The translations under genes were made by a program, and so were the position numbers. The notes beneath the pieces are model-generated. The model made no database searches. It saw only the letters and a program-made list of their open reading frames with translations, and was not told the origin of the DNA. Shown in pieces: positions 46,071 through 55,876 of a stretch of 64,000 nucleotides of DNA (position 1 is its first letter; every line of letters starts with the position of its first letter). This DNA comes from Thecaphora thlaspeos (Eukaryota > Basidiomycota > Ustilaginomycetes > Urocystidales > Glomosporiaceae). Location of the stretch: contig UWYS01000015.1 of NCBI GenBank assembly GCA_900291925.1, forward strand, positions 372,001 to 436,000, written 5' to 3'.

Positions 46071-49000
46071 ATGAGCAAGGGAGACTGGCTCGTCAGGAGC
46101 CTGTCGCCACAGCAGACCCACTACTTCCTCCGCGAGCTGGCGCTGCGCGAGCTGCACTGGGAGCTCGACCGAGCCTGGCTGGTGACCAACTTCGAGAAGC
46201 CGACCAAGGAGACGCTCCGCATGCGCCGACGCCAGGTATCGGACTACGAAGATGACTCGCGCATCAACGACTTCGGCGACACCTCGGACGAGGACCTCCT
46301 TGCGATGGAGACGGGCGAGGACGAGGAGGCCGTCTTTAGGTGCCAGCCCGAGCAGCAGGCGATGCCAGTCCCCGACCTCCCGCTGCTGCGCTTCCTCTTC
46401 AAGAACGCCTTCTCTACCTTCCCGCTCTTTGTCGCGCCCGAGGACAAGCTGCGCAGCTACGGCTCCAGCCCGCCGGACAAGGCGACCATCGCCCGCTCGT
46501 ACTTCATCGCTGGCATCCTCCCTCTCCTCCGGGCCATACAGAGCCGTTCCCTCAGCCAACCGGTCGACAGACACGGAGAGAGAGACGGCACTCCGTTCAG
46601 CGCCTGCTCGACCACGGGCGCCATCCGCAACATCCTAACCAAGTGGACGGCCAGGTACGTCACCGCCGTCCTCCGCGTCGGACCGGGAGACCCGTACGTT
46701 GGCGACGAAGAGCCCCTCGACAAGGACCCGTGGCCATGGCCCGCCTCCAACCTCCTGCCTCCCGAGGCCTAATTTGCCTACCGCAGGCCGCTGGACCGCC
46801 TCAAGTACGGCGGCTACGAGGTTGACGTAGTCGGCGTCCGACGCCACAGCAGCTCGGAGCAAGACTACATCCTGCGCATCCGAAGGCCCAACCGACTGGA
46901 CGAGTACGTGGTGAGGAACGACGCCGACTTCGAAGAGTTCCAGCGCAACCTGTCCGTCGAGCTCGGCGATTACTCGTTCGTCAGGCCTCTGCCCAGGACC
47001 GGGGGGCGCCCCGACGAGGACGACGACGTGACCGAGTCCGGACGGGGAGGCAGCCGCGGCACTGGCGCACGCGGCGGCAAGTCGAAAAAGTCGCTGCTGC
47101 CCTTCGGGCTCGGATCGATCTCTCGGAGCGGCGGCGGACGTTCTGCGCCCGCCGACGAAGCGACGCGAGGTGGCCCGGCCTGGAACGGTGCGAGGGACTC
47201 GCTCGACTCCCGACGACGCGGCATCCGCCGCAACATCCCCGGCGCCAATGACAGCCGCGGTTCCGTCGCCTTCCGCGATGGCCCGCCAACCTACGACGCT
47301 GTCCCTCCGGCCCGCCGCGCTGCCGCTGCGGGAGCGCCTGAGGCGTTGGACTTTGAGGCTCGTCGACACAAGTTTCGAAACTGGCTGCGGGACACGCTGG
47401 CGGTGCGCGAGGCCGGACACGCCCTCGAGACACAGGACTTCACCTCGATCGCTGCGTTCCCCGAGAAGGCGCTGCGACGCTCCGACCTGCTCGACATGGA
47501 CGACCGAACGCGCGAGGACAAGCAGCGACGCCGCGAGCACGAGCGCGATGCCGACGAGGCCGGCGACGACGTCCACGACCTGCGCGCTGTCCGCAACGAC
47601 CTCTGGGCCGACTGTGTCGAGGGCGACGGCTTCCTCAAGATGTACGACACGATGGTCGAGACGCCCGATTACGGTCGCCTGCCGCTTGCCTACCAGCAGA
47701 TGACGTCGTGGGGCAACCTCCAGCTGGCGCGCTTCCTGTACGGCACCTTTGTCGCCGGCGACGAGTCGCGCGCCAACCTGGCCAGGCTGCTGGATGTCTA
47801 TGAGTCGGTCCCGTGGAAGAAGCTCTCGCTCGCGATGAAGATGCCCGTCTCGCAGATGGTGCGCTCGTGGCAGGACAATCTGCTGCGCAAGGGCTTCCTC
47901 CAGGCCATCCTCCACGTCATGCTCGAGGACGAGCCCGAGACCATCGACGAGGACCTCGCTGAGCTGCGCAAGTCGATCAGTTCCGACGTCATGTTCCGCA
48001 AGCTGAGGATGTTTGTCGAGAGCCCCGACGACCTCAAGCGGCTCATCCGTCAGCACGCCGTAAAGGCCGAGATCCCGCTCGTCGCGGCCATCGTCCGGGG
48101 ATCCGAGCAGCTCAAGCTGAACAAGTGAGTGCCTGACCTGGCGGGCCGACGAGATCTGAGCCGTGCGAACAAAGAAACCACTGCTGACGTCTCTGCTGCC
48201 ACGCTCGATCTTCCTCTTGTCACCCTTTTTTTTTTTTCCTTTTGCAGGGCCGAGGTCCAGCGAGTGATGGACGTCACCGAGGCCTACCAGAACTTCATGA
48301 AGACGCAGCTGACGTTGCTCAAGAAGAACGTGCACAAGGAGCCGGGATACATGCTCATTCGCGACCTCCAGTGAGCGCTGCGCCTCATGTCGCTGCAGCG
48401 CGACGGCGCCCAGGTTCGCGGCATGCTGCAGGACCCCGCGATCGCCGATGCGCTCGCCGCCGTCTTCGAGCCTCTTCTCGAGGAGCTGCGCCGCATGCAC
48501 CACGTCAAGGGCATCAGCGGCTCGATTGTCGCGCTGGAACGCTTCCTGGGCAAGCTGATCGACCACCTCTCTGGTCTGCGTGCGCGCGTCCAGGATCCGG
48601 CACGCTCCATGCACGGCCTGGCCGAGATGCTCGACGGCGCTGCGCCGACGTGGTACTCGTTGCTGTACAAGTGGTCGGACGTCTCTCCCACGGTGTCCAG
48701 CTTCTTTGCCTGGTTCCGACACCTCGCCATGACGGTGGGAGCGGGTTCGACGGACCTGGCCGAAATCTGGACGGATCCACCCGCCGCCCCCATTTCGCGC
48801 GATGGCTCGGAGGGCGATGGAAGCCTGAAGGCACCACGCACCGAGACGCTCGATGGCGCGCTCGACGCACAGACGATGCGCGACATCAACTCGCTCGCAG
48901 AGTACGGACGGCGCAAGCGTAACCGTCAGATGGAAATCACGAGCCGTTGGGTGGCGGGCGAGACCGAGGAACACCACTCCGTACAGGTCCAGGGCGACGG

Positions 49001-49121
49001 GACGGGCAAGAGAAGCGAGCCTTACCTCCCAAAGGAACCTAGGCCGGCAAGACCCGCTCCTGGCCTCGATCGGTTCCGCAAGAGCTTCAGGGAGGCTATC
49101 TCCCAGGCCCTCGCTCGATAG
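46071..49121 (+). pseudogene. PX-domain protein with PX-associated regions (Ypr097w-like), interrupted by in-frame stops
   Basis: From MSKGDWLVRSLSPQQTHYF the frame encodes a PX-associated N-terminal region, then the PX domain (DRLKYGGYEVDVVGVRR, YILRIRRPNRLDEYVVRND, FEEFQRNLSVEL) from about 46787. A long helical C-terminal region follows, split by an intron at 48125-48247 (GTGAGT..GCAG), ending FRKSFREAISQALAR. The architecture matches fungal Ypr097w-type phosphoinositide-binding proteins of unknown trafficking role. Two in-frame stops break it: TAA at 46770-46772 inside NLLPPEA/FAYRRPLDR, and TGA at 48372-48374 inside IRDLQ/ALRLMSLQRD. No frameshift exists anywhere, and flanking sequence stays clearly coding. 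A donor at 46652 paired with the acceptor at 46785-46786 could skip the first stop, but would also remove conserved sequence. Confidence 0.7.
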
Positions 49122-49452
49122 GTCGCCCATCCTCGCCTTGCTTCCCTCTCCCTTCCCCTCGCCGTTCCCCTCTTTTGCCCCGTTTGATCTTCTATGGTTA
49201 CATTACTACTAAACATTCCCTTTTGACACTGTCGTAGACGCTTCCCTTGACTCTGCCGATACTTACCGCCGCTTCGCACCCAGTCTTTTGCTACCATCCA
49301 GACGGACCTTCCTTTATTTCACTCCTCGTCGCTTGTTTCAGCCCACCGAACACAGTCCTTCCCTTGCGTCGCCGTAAAGTTGTGCTCCTTTGTCTGTTGT
49401 CAGATAGATACCTATTTCTCCCTGTGCTTGCCCTTCATAATCTCAATATTTG

Positions 49453-49483
<31 letters not shown>

Positions 49484-49937
49484 AAGGAAGGCTTCGTGTA
49501 ACTTTGGTGTGTCTTGCACGAGATGAGAGGCCGTTCCTGGACGCGCTAACGGCCGCACGGCCTGGATTCATTTCCCACAGTCAGGTATCGTCTTGCAAAA
49601 AGTCTACTTTACTAGAACCTGGACGACCGCCGCTCACACACCAAAGAGCTATAGGAGAAAGTGTCAGTCATCTGTCGTGAAGCCGAGGCGATTCCATCGT
49701 AGCTCTCCTCGGACAATTTAGCTCATGTCGGAGATGAGATCGGAATGAGATATGGCTCGTCCGTCCTTCCAGGAACACTACGGTACGCTGAGCCATTCGC
49801 CGATGCTGTCCCAGCGATTCGGGACGGCAGTCTTGCGCCTTTCCCGAGGCTGGTCATGGCCGAGCGACTCAGCGCCAGGCCACACTGCGATACCTCAATC
49901 TGTACGCATTCCAAGAATGCGTGGTGCAAAAGAAGAA
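49122..49937. other. Intergenic region upstream of tRNA-Lys
   Basis: 816 bp with a CT microsatellite at 49453-49476. No coding frame was recognised. Confidence 0.6.
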
Positions 49938-50042
49938 CTCCCAACGTGGGGTTCGAACCCACGACATTCAGATGAAACGTACTGCGATTATTCACAAAGA
50001 CCCGTTAAGAGTCTGACGCTCTACCGACTGAGCTAGCCGGGA
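49938..50042 (-). tRNA. tRNA-Lys(CTT) with a 32-nt intron
   Basis: The minus strand folds as a full cloverleaf. Acceptor TCCCGGC (50042-50036) pairs with GTTGGGA using two G-T pairs; D arm GCTC/GAGC; anticodon stem TCAGA/TCTGA with loop CTCTTAA and anticodon CTT; T arm GTGGG-TTCGAAC-CCCAC; discriminator G. The intron sits at the canonical place after position 37 (50005-49974), leaving a 73-nt mature tRNA. A TTTT stretch about 7 nt downstream on the minus strand is a pol III terminator. Confidence 0.95.
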
Positions 50043-52868
50043 TAGTTTGATGACACTGTAAACAGTATTACATATATTTATAGCACTTTGTGTTCAGTAT
50101 CGTGCTGGCTGAGTCGTCCAGTCGCTACCCCAGCTGAGGCGACGGAAGGTGACAGTGACCAGCAAGAGAGCAGTCCATTGCTGGGTCTGCCAACAGTGGA
50201 GTGGAGCAGTAGCCGGTGCTGGCAGTTGCCGATACCGTTGAACGACATACAAGTAAGTACACAAGTACCCATCTGGCATTGTGCCGAGTCGTCGCGTTGG
50301 ATCCGCAGATTGTGAGGTGGAAGAAGGTTCAATCGGAGTCTCATGGTCGATGAGCATTTCGTATGGCCTCTGTCGGGAGCGAAGCCCTTTGACGGTCATA
50401 TGCACATGGATTGAATCACAGCAACAAGCCCGGAATCTCACTATCATGGCACAAGGCCGACGTCGGCGCGGCTCCCTCCATTTCGCAACCATCCTGCGGC
50501 GATGGTGCACTGACCATGGTCGCAGCATCTTTCGGGTTCTCCCGTCCGTGCCACGTCGCATGTCGTCGCTCGGCAGTCGACCTATCGCTGCAACCGGCCA
50601 ATTGCCGAGCAGCCTCATCCTGACTCCGCGCCGAGGCTTGACGATATCTGTGCACATCTGATCCGGGTAGATTCTCTCCCCTGCAAGCGCAGCGCAGCCG
50701 AGTTTGTACATACAGAGTACAGTCGTATGTACTGAATGTATCTGTGCATCTTGCGGATGCATGTATGTAAGAACATCGGTTGCGGTCAGCAACGTCGGGC
50801 TAAAGCTAAGCACCTCGGAAGAGCTGATGAAGCGTGAGGATCCCCATTGTATTCGCACTGTACAGTATGCCGTGAGTACAAAGGGCTGGAGAGCAAGAGC
50901 AGTGTTCGGAGCAAGTCGTGCCGACGATATGGCTGGCGGGATGACGATTCAATTCCATGAAACTTCATTTGTATTCTCATCGGTCTTGTGCTTGTGCTTG
51001 TAATATTGAACAGTAGTTAGCACGGCACCTGAGTGAGTGCAAATGTCCACTCACCTCAAGCTGCGTTCTTGTCATTTCAGATGCACGATGCTGGTGGCTT
51101 CAGTTTTGCCGTCGCCTTCGTCCCGGCCCTCCATCCTGCCGGCTTGGTTTCCATGCTTGTCTCTGAGCGAGCACGGAGCGTATGAAGAGGGTCTAGACCT
51201 ATCGCCAGCGGCGTGCATACTCATGCGGTATGTACATACATACAAGTTTGTTGTAGTGTGTCCCGTGTAGTACTTACAGAGTACATACTGTACTTGTGTA
51301 TGTACACATCGTTGGACTCAGACCATCGCTGGCCTGCTGCGTACACTAAAGGAGGAGGAGGAGGAGGAGGAGGGATTCTTCGTTGTCCACACGCACCTGC
51401 TCTGCGCCGCAAAACAGGGGGGATGGGCAGGGTTCCCGCGATCCCTGCTGCCAGGCATGAGGAGGGGACGCTGCGACTGGGGCGTACAGTGGACGCTTCA
51501 CAGGTCGGAGCAAGAACAACAGCAGCAATAAGTAGGTTGAGTCCGAAGGGTGCTCGATGACCTGCGCTCCCGCCCCTTGTGCCGCTGATTGCTACAGTAC
51601 ATACGGTACCAGCGTACGCGTTAGCTGAGTTTGATGGACCGCCCCTTCTCCCCGTTGCCCCCTGCTGATCTGTGGCCTTCGTGAGAGAGCCAAGCAAGCA
51701 AGACGGGCGCGCCCTGGCCTTTCCAGCAGGAACGAGCACGCATGCCACTGTCGGTCGGCCAAGCGAGATCGTACATACATACAGGTTTTAGCGCGAAAAC
51801 TTGCCCATCAAGCCATCATGCAGTTGGCGGGGCAGCAAGCGGACACTTCCGGCCAGCGGAAAACAGGAGTTGGCGGAACGCCGGGCCCGTTCCGCCTGCA
51901 TTCCACCTGCATTCCACCTGCATTCCACCTGCATTCCACCTCTTGTCTGACATCGGTCTGGCCGCTCGCCGCTCGCCGCTCGCCGCTCTTGCCGTCGCAG
52001 CAGCCTACCTACTGTACAGTACAGAGTACATACGCGACGGCGGCCGCAATCGCCATCGTGCACCAACTCGGCTTCCCCCAAGACGCGCGAGGGTGAGGCG
52101 TGCTCGTCCCTGTATCGGATCCTGCGACAGCAGGTACGCTCCTCGGCCGCTCTCATCGACCAAATAATCCTGGCGACCAGCCTTCGCTCGCAAGGGCGGC
52201 CAGAGTGCCCTGATGCTGACACCGTCGACATTTTAATGACGTTCCAAGGTCAAGGCTAAATAATCTATGCAAGTACTTACAGACGGCTCGAGCGTACTGT
52301 TAGACTCCCGTCCGGACCCACCCCTTGCCAAGAGTCTAGGGCCCAAGCAACGAACCACTACAGTATTGTGATTCACACATCAGGTCTCGACCTGAGCCAG
52401 CTTGCCTCGCGGTGCGCTGCGTTGCGCACATACGCATGGCCACCGCCGCGCCTCAGTCGCCCTTCCGCTCATCCAGGTCGCTCCTCTCGTCTCCTCTCCT
52501 CACTCCCTCCCCAAATGCCTTACCAAACACCTATCGTACCCTTCTCCCTCTGCAGAGTCCCTTCCCTCGACTGCATCATCGTCGAACAGCGACCAGCGTT
52601 CCTAGCCTAGCTGTTGGGTGCCTCCGTCGACCGCTCGGCACTGGTTTCGACCTCTGCTCTCCCCCATTCCCCGTCCTTGTGCCCTTCACCGCCCCGCCCT
52701 CCAGTTCTCATCGCCGTGCTTCTCCCCCTCTCTATGTATCCACCTTATCCACCTAGATATAACCGCCGCCCTGCTTCCACCGCTTCTGTCCATCGCCGCC
52801 TTCTTTTCCGCCTTCCTTCAGCACCAAACTCTTTTCTCCCTTCTTTCAACCTCTAAGTCGCCACCAAC
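50043..52868. other. 2.8-kb region upstream of the peptide-precursor gene
   Basis: No convincing gene. It is the densest region for the GTACAGTA/TACTGTAC motif: about 50704-50735, 50857-50867, 51229-51310, 51593-51606, 51771-51783, 52010-52029 and 52360. It also holds a GGA run at 51351-51373, the 11-nt repeat at 51896-51939 and GCCGCTC units at 51961-51988. The last 400 bp are pyrimidine-rich, with a TATA-like GATATAAC at about 52755-52762 about 110 bp upstream of the ATG, consistent with a strong promoter. Confidence 0.55.
51896..51939. repeat. 11-nt tandem repeat CTGCATTCCAC, 4 copies
   Basis: Four perfect copies, directly followed by a four-copy GCCGCTC repeat at 51961-51988. Confidence 0.95.
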
Positions 52869-53105
52869 ATGCAGTTCCGCCTCGCCACCCTTCTTTCCAC
52901 CCTCGCGGCTGTCGCCGTCGTCTCGGCTGTCCCCAGCCCTGTCCCTCAGGGTGAGGCTGCCGGTGACCTCGGCCTCTACCCTAACCGCAACTACGACTGG
53001 AAGAAGCGTGATGCCCCCGAGGCCGCTGGTGACCTCGGCCTCTACCCCAACCGCAACTACGCCTGGAAGCGCGAGTACAAGGAGGCAAAGCCTAACCAGG
53101 CCTAA
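52869..53105 (+). CDS. Secreted Kex2-type repeat peptide precursor (78 residues)
   Basis: A single exon; ATG in context CCACCAACATG. Residues 1-20 form a classical signal peptide (MQFRLATLLSTLAAVAVVSA). Two near-identical copies follow: EAAGDLGLYPNRNYDW ending in Lys-Lys-Arg at 45-47, and EAAGDLGLYPNRNYAW ending in Lys-Arg at 67-68; a short tail EYKEAKPNQA completes the protein. Dibasic sites after each repeat are typical Kex2 targets in the Golgi, and Glu/Asp-Ala or Ala-Pro steps could be trimmed by dipeptidyl aminopeptidases. Predicted products share GDLGLYPNRNY(D/A)W. Codons are almost all C-ending, suggesting strong expression. No modifying-enzyme gene of the ustiloxin type is nearby. Function is unknown: a signalling peptide, a RiPP-like product or a surface peptide are all possible. 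Confidence 0.85.
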   Translation: MQFRLATLLSTLAAVAVVSAVPSPVPQGEAAGDLGLYPNRNYDWKKRDAPEAAGDLGLYPNRNYAWKREYKEAKPNQA

Positions 53106-54293
53106 GCACCTTGCCCGTCAATATAATCTCAGGAAGGATGGATGTAAGTGTAGTGGTGGATCATCGGCGTTCTCGCGATCTTCCGATTCGGACACCAGTC
53201 ACTCATCCTCTTCTTTTGCCTTCATCACCACTCCATTCTCACTAGACGCAGTCTCACAAACACCTGCTCATCGTCCCTACCTCGAGCCCAATCGAAGATG
53301 GGGGCGACCGCAGATGGTCGTCATTTATTCGCCAGAAAGTTCCCCACGCAGCATCGCGCCGTGTCACGGGTCGGGACTACCCTTTACATTTCTCTACCAT
53401 GACTTCTAAACCTCATCCGACATCACCATCCTCTACGAGTCGCTCTTGGGAAGAGTGATGAGTCTGTTGTTCTCCCCCATCTGTCTTCGACGACCGTGGC
53501 AGGGTCGCACGCTCTTTCAAATCCCTTCTTTGTTCTGCATGCCTTTTTGGTCCTTGGCCCCCTTTCTTTTGGTCTCTTGCCTTCTCAGTGTTTGTCTTTT
53601 CCTCTCTCGTGTCTGTCTGCTCAAGGCTCTCGGTCATGCCCGGTTTGCCGTCGCCACTCCTGTATCTGTTCAAATGAAATGGGAAATGGGAAGCATCAAA
53701 ACTATGTACCACGTCCGGGCGTTGGTCCCTCAAGGTCGTTCGTGTTGCGAAGAACCTTGTGCCACCTAGTGATAGGCACGGTGGTGCAGTTCAGGCTTCC
53801 CAGCATCTGTCCCTCCGGATCTTGTGTCGAGCCTCGCCCGCCCTCGCCAGAAGTTGACTTGGAACTCTGTGTGATATCAAAGTATGACTCTCGGCATCCT
53901 CGGCGAGAGAGCAACGATAGGAGTGCCCTTGTTTCGAGAGAAGCGCCACCTTCGAGCGCGACGGTGATCACAGAGAGGCCGTACAAATCCCCCTTGTCCC
54001 TTGCCTCGGCCTCTTGCCAGCTCGCAAGCTTAAAGCTTGTCACAGAGCGATCTTGTTCTGATGTGATATGATAACGAGTGAAAGTGAGCAGCGGCGGCAA
54101 CGTTCCGCGATGAGCCCCCACCCGCGGGCCCCGCCCTTTTGGCTCCACTTTTTCCCCCGAGGTTGCGCAGGTCGTGCCGGCCGCTCCTCATCTCAAACCC
54201 CGCCATCCCTCCACCGTCACTCGTCCCCTGCGACGCGGACCCCTGTACGAACCACGGCTGCCAGCAATCTACGGAACTGGCACGAGAGGCACG
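53106..54293. other. Intergenic region
   Basis: 1.2 kb holding the peptide gene's 3' UTR and the GPI8 promoter. Frames are random in character. Confidence 0.55.
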
Positions 54294-55876
54294 ATGCCCC
54301 CGACAACGCTTCGAGCCAGCGAGGGCGTGGCGGTCGCGACGGCAACGGTGGCGGACAAGCCGAAGTCCAAGCGAAGGGCATCGGCGCCGAAGCCGAAGTC
54401 AAAGGCCCGGAGGCTGATCAAGGCTGTGCTGCTGAGCGTGCTGGTGGTTCCCCTGATCGTAAGTCTTCGGTTCAGCCGCACGATTGCTGCTGCTGCCACA
54501 GCGTCAAAGGAGCGTCTGCTGACCGCTTGGGCCGGCTCTCTGCTGTCATCTTGGTGCCCCAGGCCATCTCCCTTCCCCTGCTCGTCCCGAGCCTTTTCGT
54601 CGAAGATACGGCCCTCTCCCAGCTCTCAGCCTTCTTCGGATCGCCCCACCCCTCCGATGCGGCTGCCACCGCGGCATCCTCTTTCTCCGGCTCGTCACAC
54701 AACACCTCGGTCCCCCTGACGGGCGGACATACCAACAACTGGGCGGTTTTGGTCTGCACCTCCAAGTTCTGGTTCAACTATCGGCACATGGCCAACACGC
54801 TCGGCATGTACCGCACCGTCAAGCGTCTCGGGATCCCGGACTCGAATATCATCCTCATGCTCGCCGATGACGCCGCCTGCAACCCGCGCAACAAGTTCCC
54901 TGGCAAGGTGTGGGCCAACTCGAATCGACAGCTTGACCTGTACGGCGAGAACGTCGAGGTCGACTACAGGGGATACGAGGTCAGCGTCGAAAACGTCATC
55001 CGCGTCCTGACCGGCAGGACCCCTCCTTCGACGCCGAGGTCAAAGAGGCTCGAGAGCGACGCCCGTTCCAACGTCTTCCTCTACATGACCGGCCACGGCG
55101 GCGATGAATTCCTCAAATTCCAGGACTACGAAGAGATCTCGGCCTTCGACATCGGTACGTGTCGTCCATGCTCCTTCCCGTGGCCCTCAGCGCCTGTTCG
55201 CTGACGCTCCTCGATGCTCTGAATTTCTCCGCTCTGTCGCAGCCGACGCAATTGAGCAGATGTGGGAAAAGAAGCGGTACCACGAGCTCTTCTTCATGGT
55301 CGATACGTGCCAGGCCAACACGATGTACAGCCGCATCTACTCGCCCAACGTCCTCGCCACCGGCAGCAGCCTGAAAGGACAGAACTCCTATTCTGTGAGT
55401 GCCCCGGCGCTTCTTGTCCTCTGCCCTGACCTTCTCGTCTGCAGTCTAAGCTGATCCCCGACCGATTCGAGCGCATCAGCACCAAAGCGACGGCGATCTA
55501 GGCGTAGCAATGATCGATCGCTTCACCAACCATGTCCTCGAGTTTATGGAGGATAAGAACAAGACGACCGAAACGACAATGCAGGACCTGGTACGTGTCG
55601 CCGCCCTTCCCGTTCTTATCTTCTTCAGCGAATCGATGTTCGAACGTGACGTCCATCTCCTTGTGCCATGTCCAGTTCGACAACTACGACTCCGATGCTA
55701 TCCACTCAGATCCAGGGGTGCGGAGCGACCTCTTCCACCGGCCGCTGGACAAAGTCAAGGTGACCGACTTCTTTGGCGGCGTCGCACAAGTCGAGCTCAC
55801 TCGGTCCAGTGGCGCGGTGCAGTTGATGCCACCGACGACCTCCGAAGCCGCCCCGTTCGCCAGCGGGCGCCAGTGA
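54294..55876 (+). CDS. GPI8: GPI-anchor transamidase catalytic subunit (Gpi8/PIG-K)
   Basis: Five exons, 54294-54458, 54563-55154, 55243-55394, 55480-55590 and 55676-55876, give 406 residues (yeast Gpi8 411). The caspase-like C13 domain begins [21 protein letters not shown]. The catalytic His lies in [12 protein letters not shown] (about residue 233) and the Cys in [19 protein letters not shown] (about 275); [21 protein letters not shown] follows. A hydrophobic segment sits near residues 42-66, just ahead of the domain. I see no hydrophobic segment at the C-terminus, where the family usually has its TM. The protein transfers GPI to proteins in the ER lumen as part of a multi-subunit complex. 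All introns are GT..AG. Confidence 0.93.

Noticed and set aside
44610..46574. 654-codon minus-strand frame opposite the genes at 44-46.5 kb
   Set aside because: Its translation is compositionally odd (Arg/Gly/Val/Leu shadow of GC-rich codons) while the plus strand carries coherent protein including PX-family sequence.
46652..46786. Intron that would remove the TAA at 46770 (GTACGT..CGCAG)
   Set aside because: The splice sites are acceptable and in frame, but the removed stretch (PGDPYVGDEEPLDKDPWPWP and neighbours) looks like conserved family sequence. Kept as an alternative, not the preferred model.
46635..49130. 831-codon minus-strand frame opposite the PX gene
   Set aside because: Longer than any unbroken plus-strand piece there, but it shows no domain, whereas the plus strand has clear PX and PX-associated sequence. 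I treat it as a shadow frame.
50094..50858. 254-codon minus-strand frame between tRNA-Lys and the peptide gene
   Set aside because: No motif, no compositional sign of coding, and it is studded with the GTACAGTA-type intergenic motifs.
52618..53409. 263-codon plus-strand frame overlapping the peptide precursor
   Set aside because: It runs in another phase through the pyrimidine-rich leader; the 78-codon frame has a signal peptide and an internal protein-level repeat, so it is the real one.
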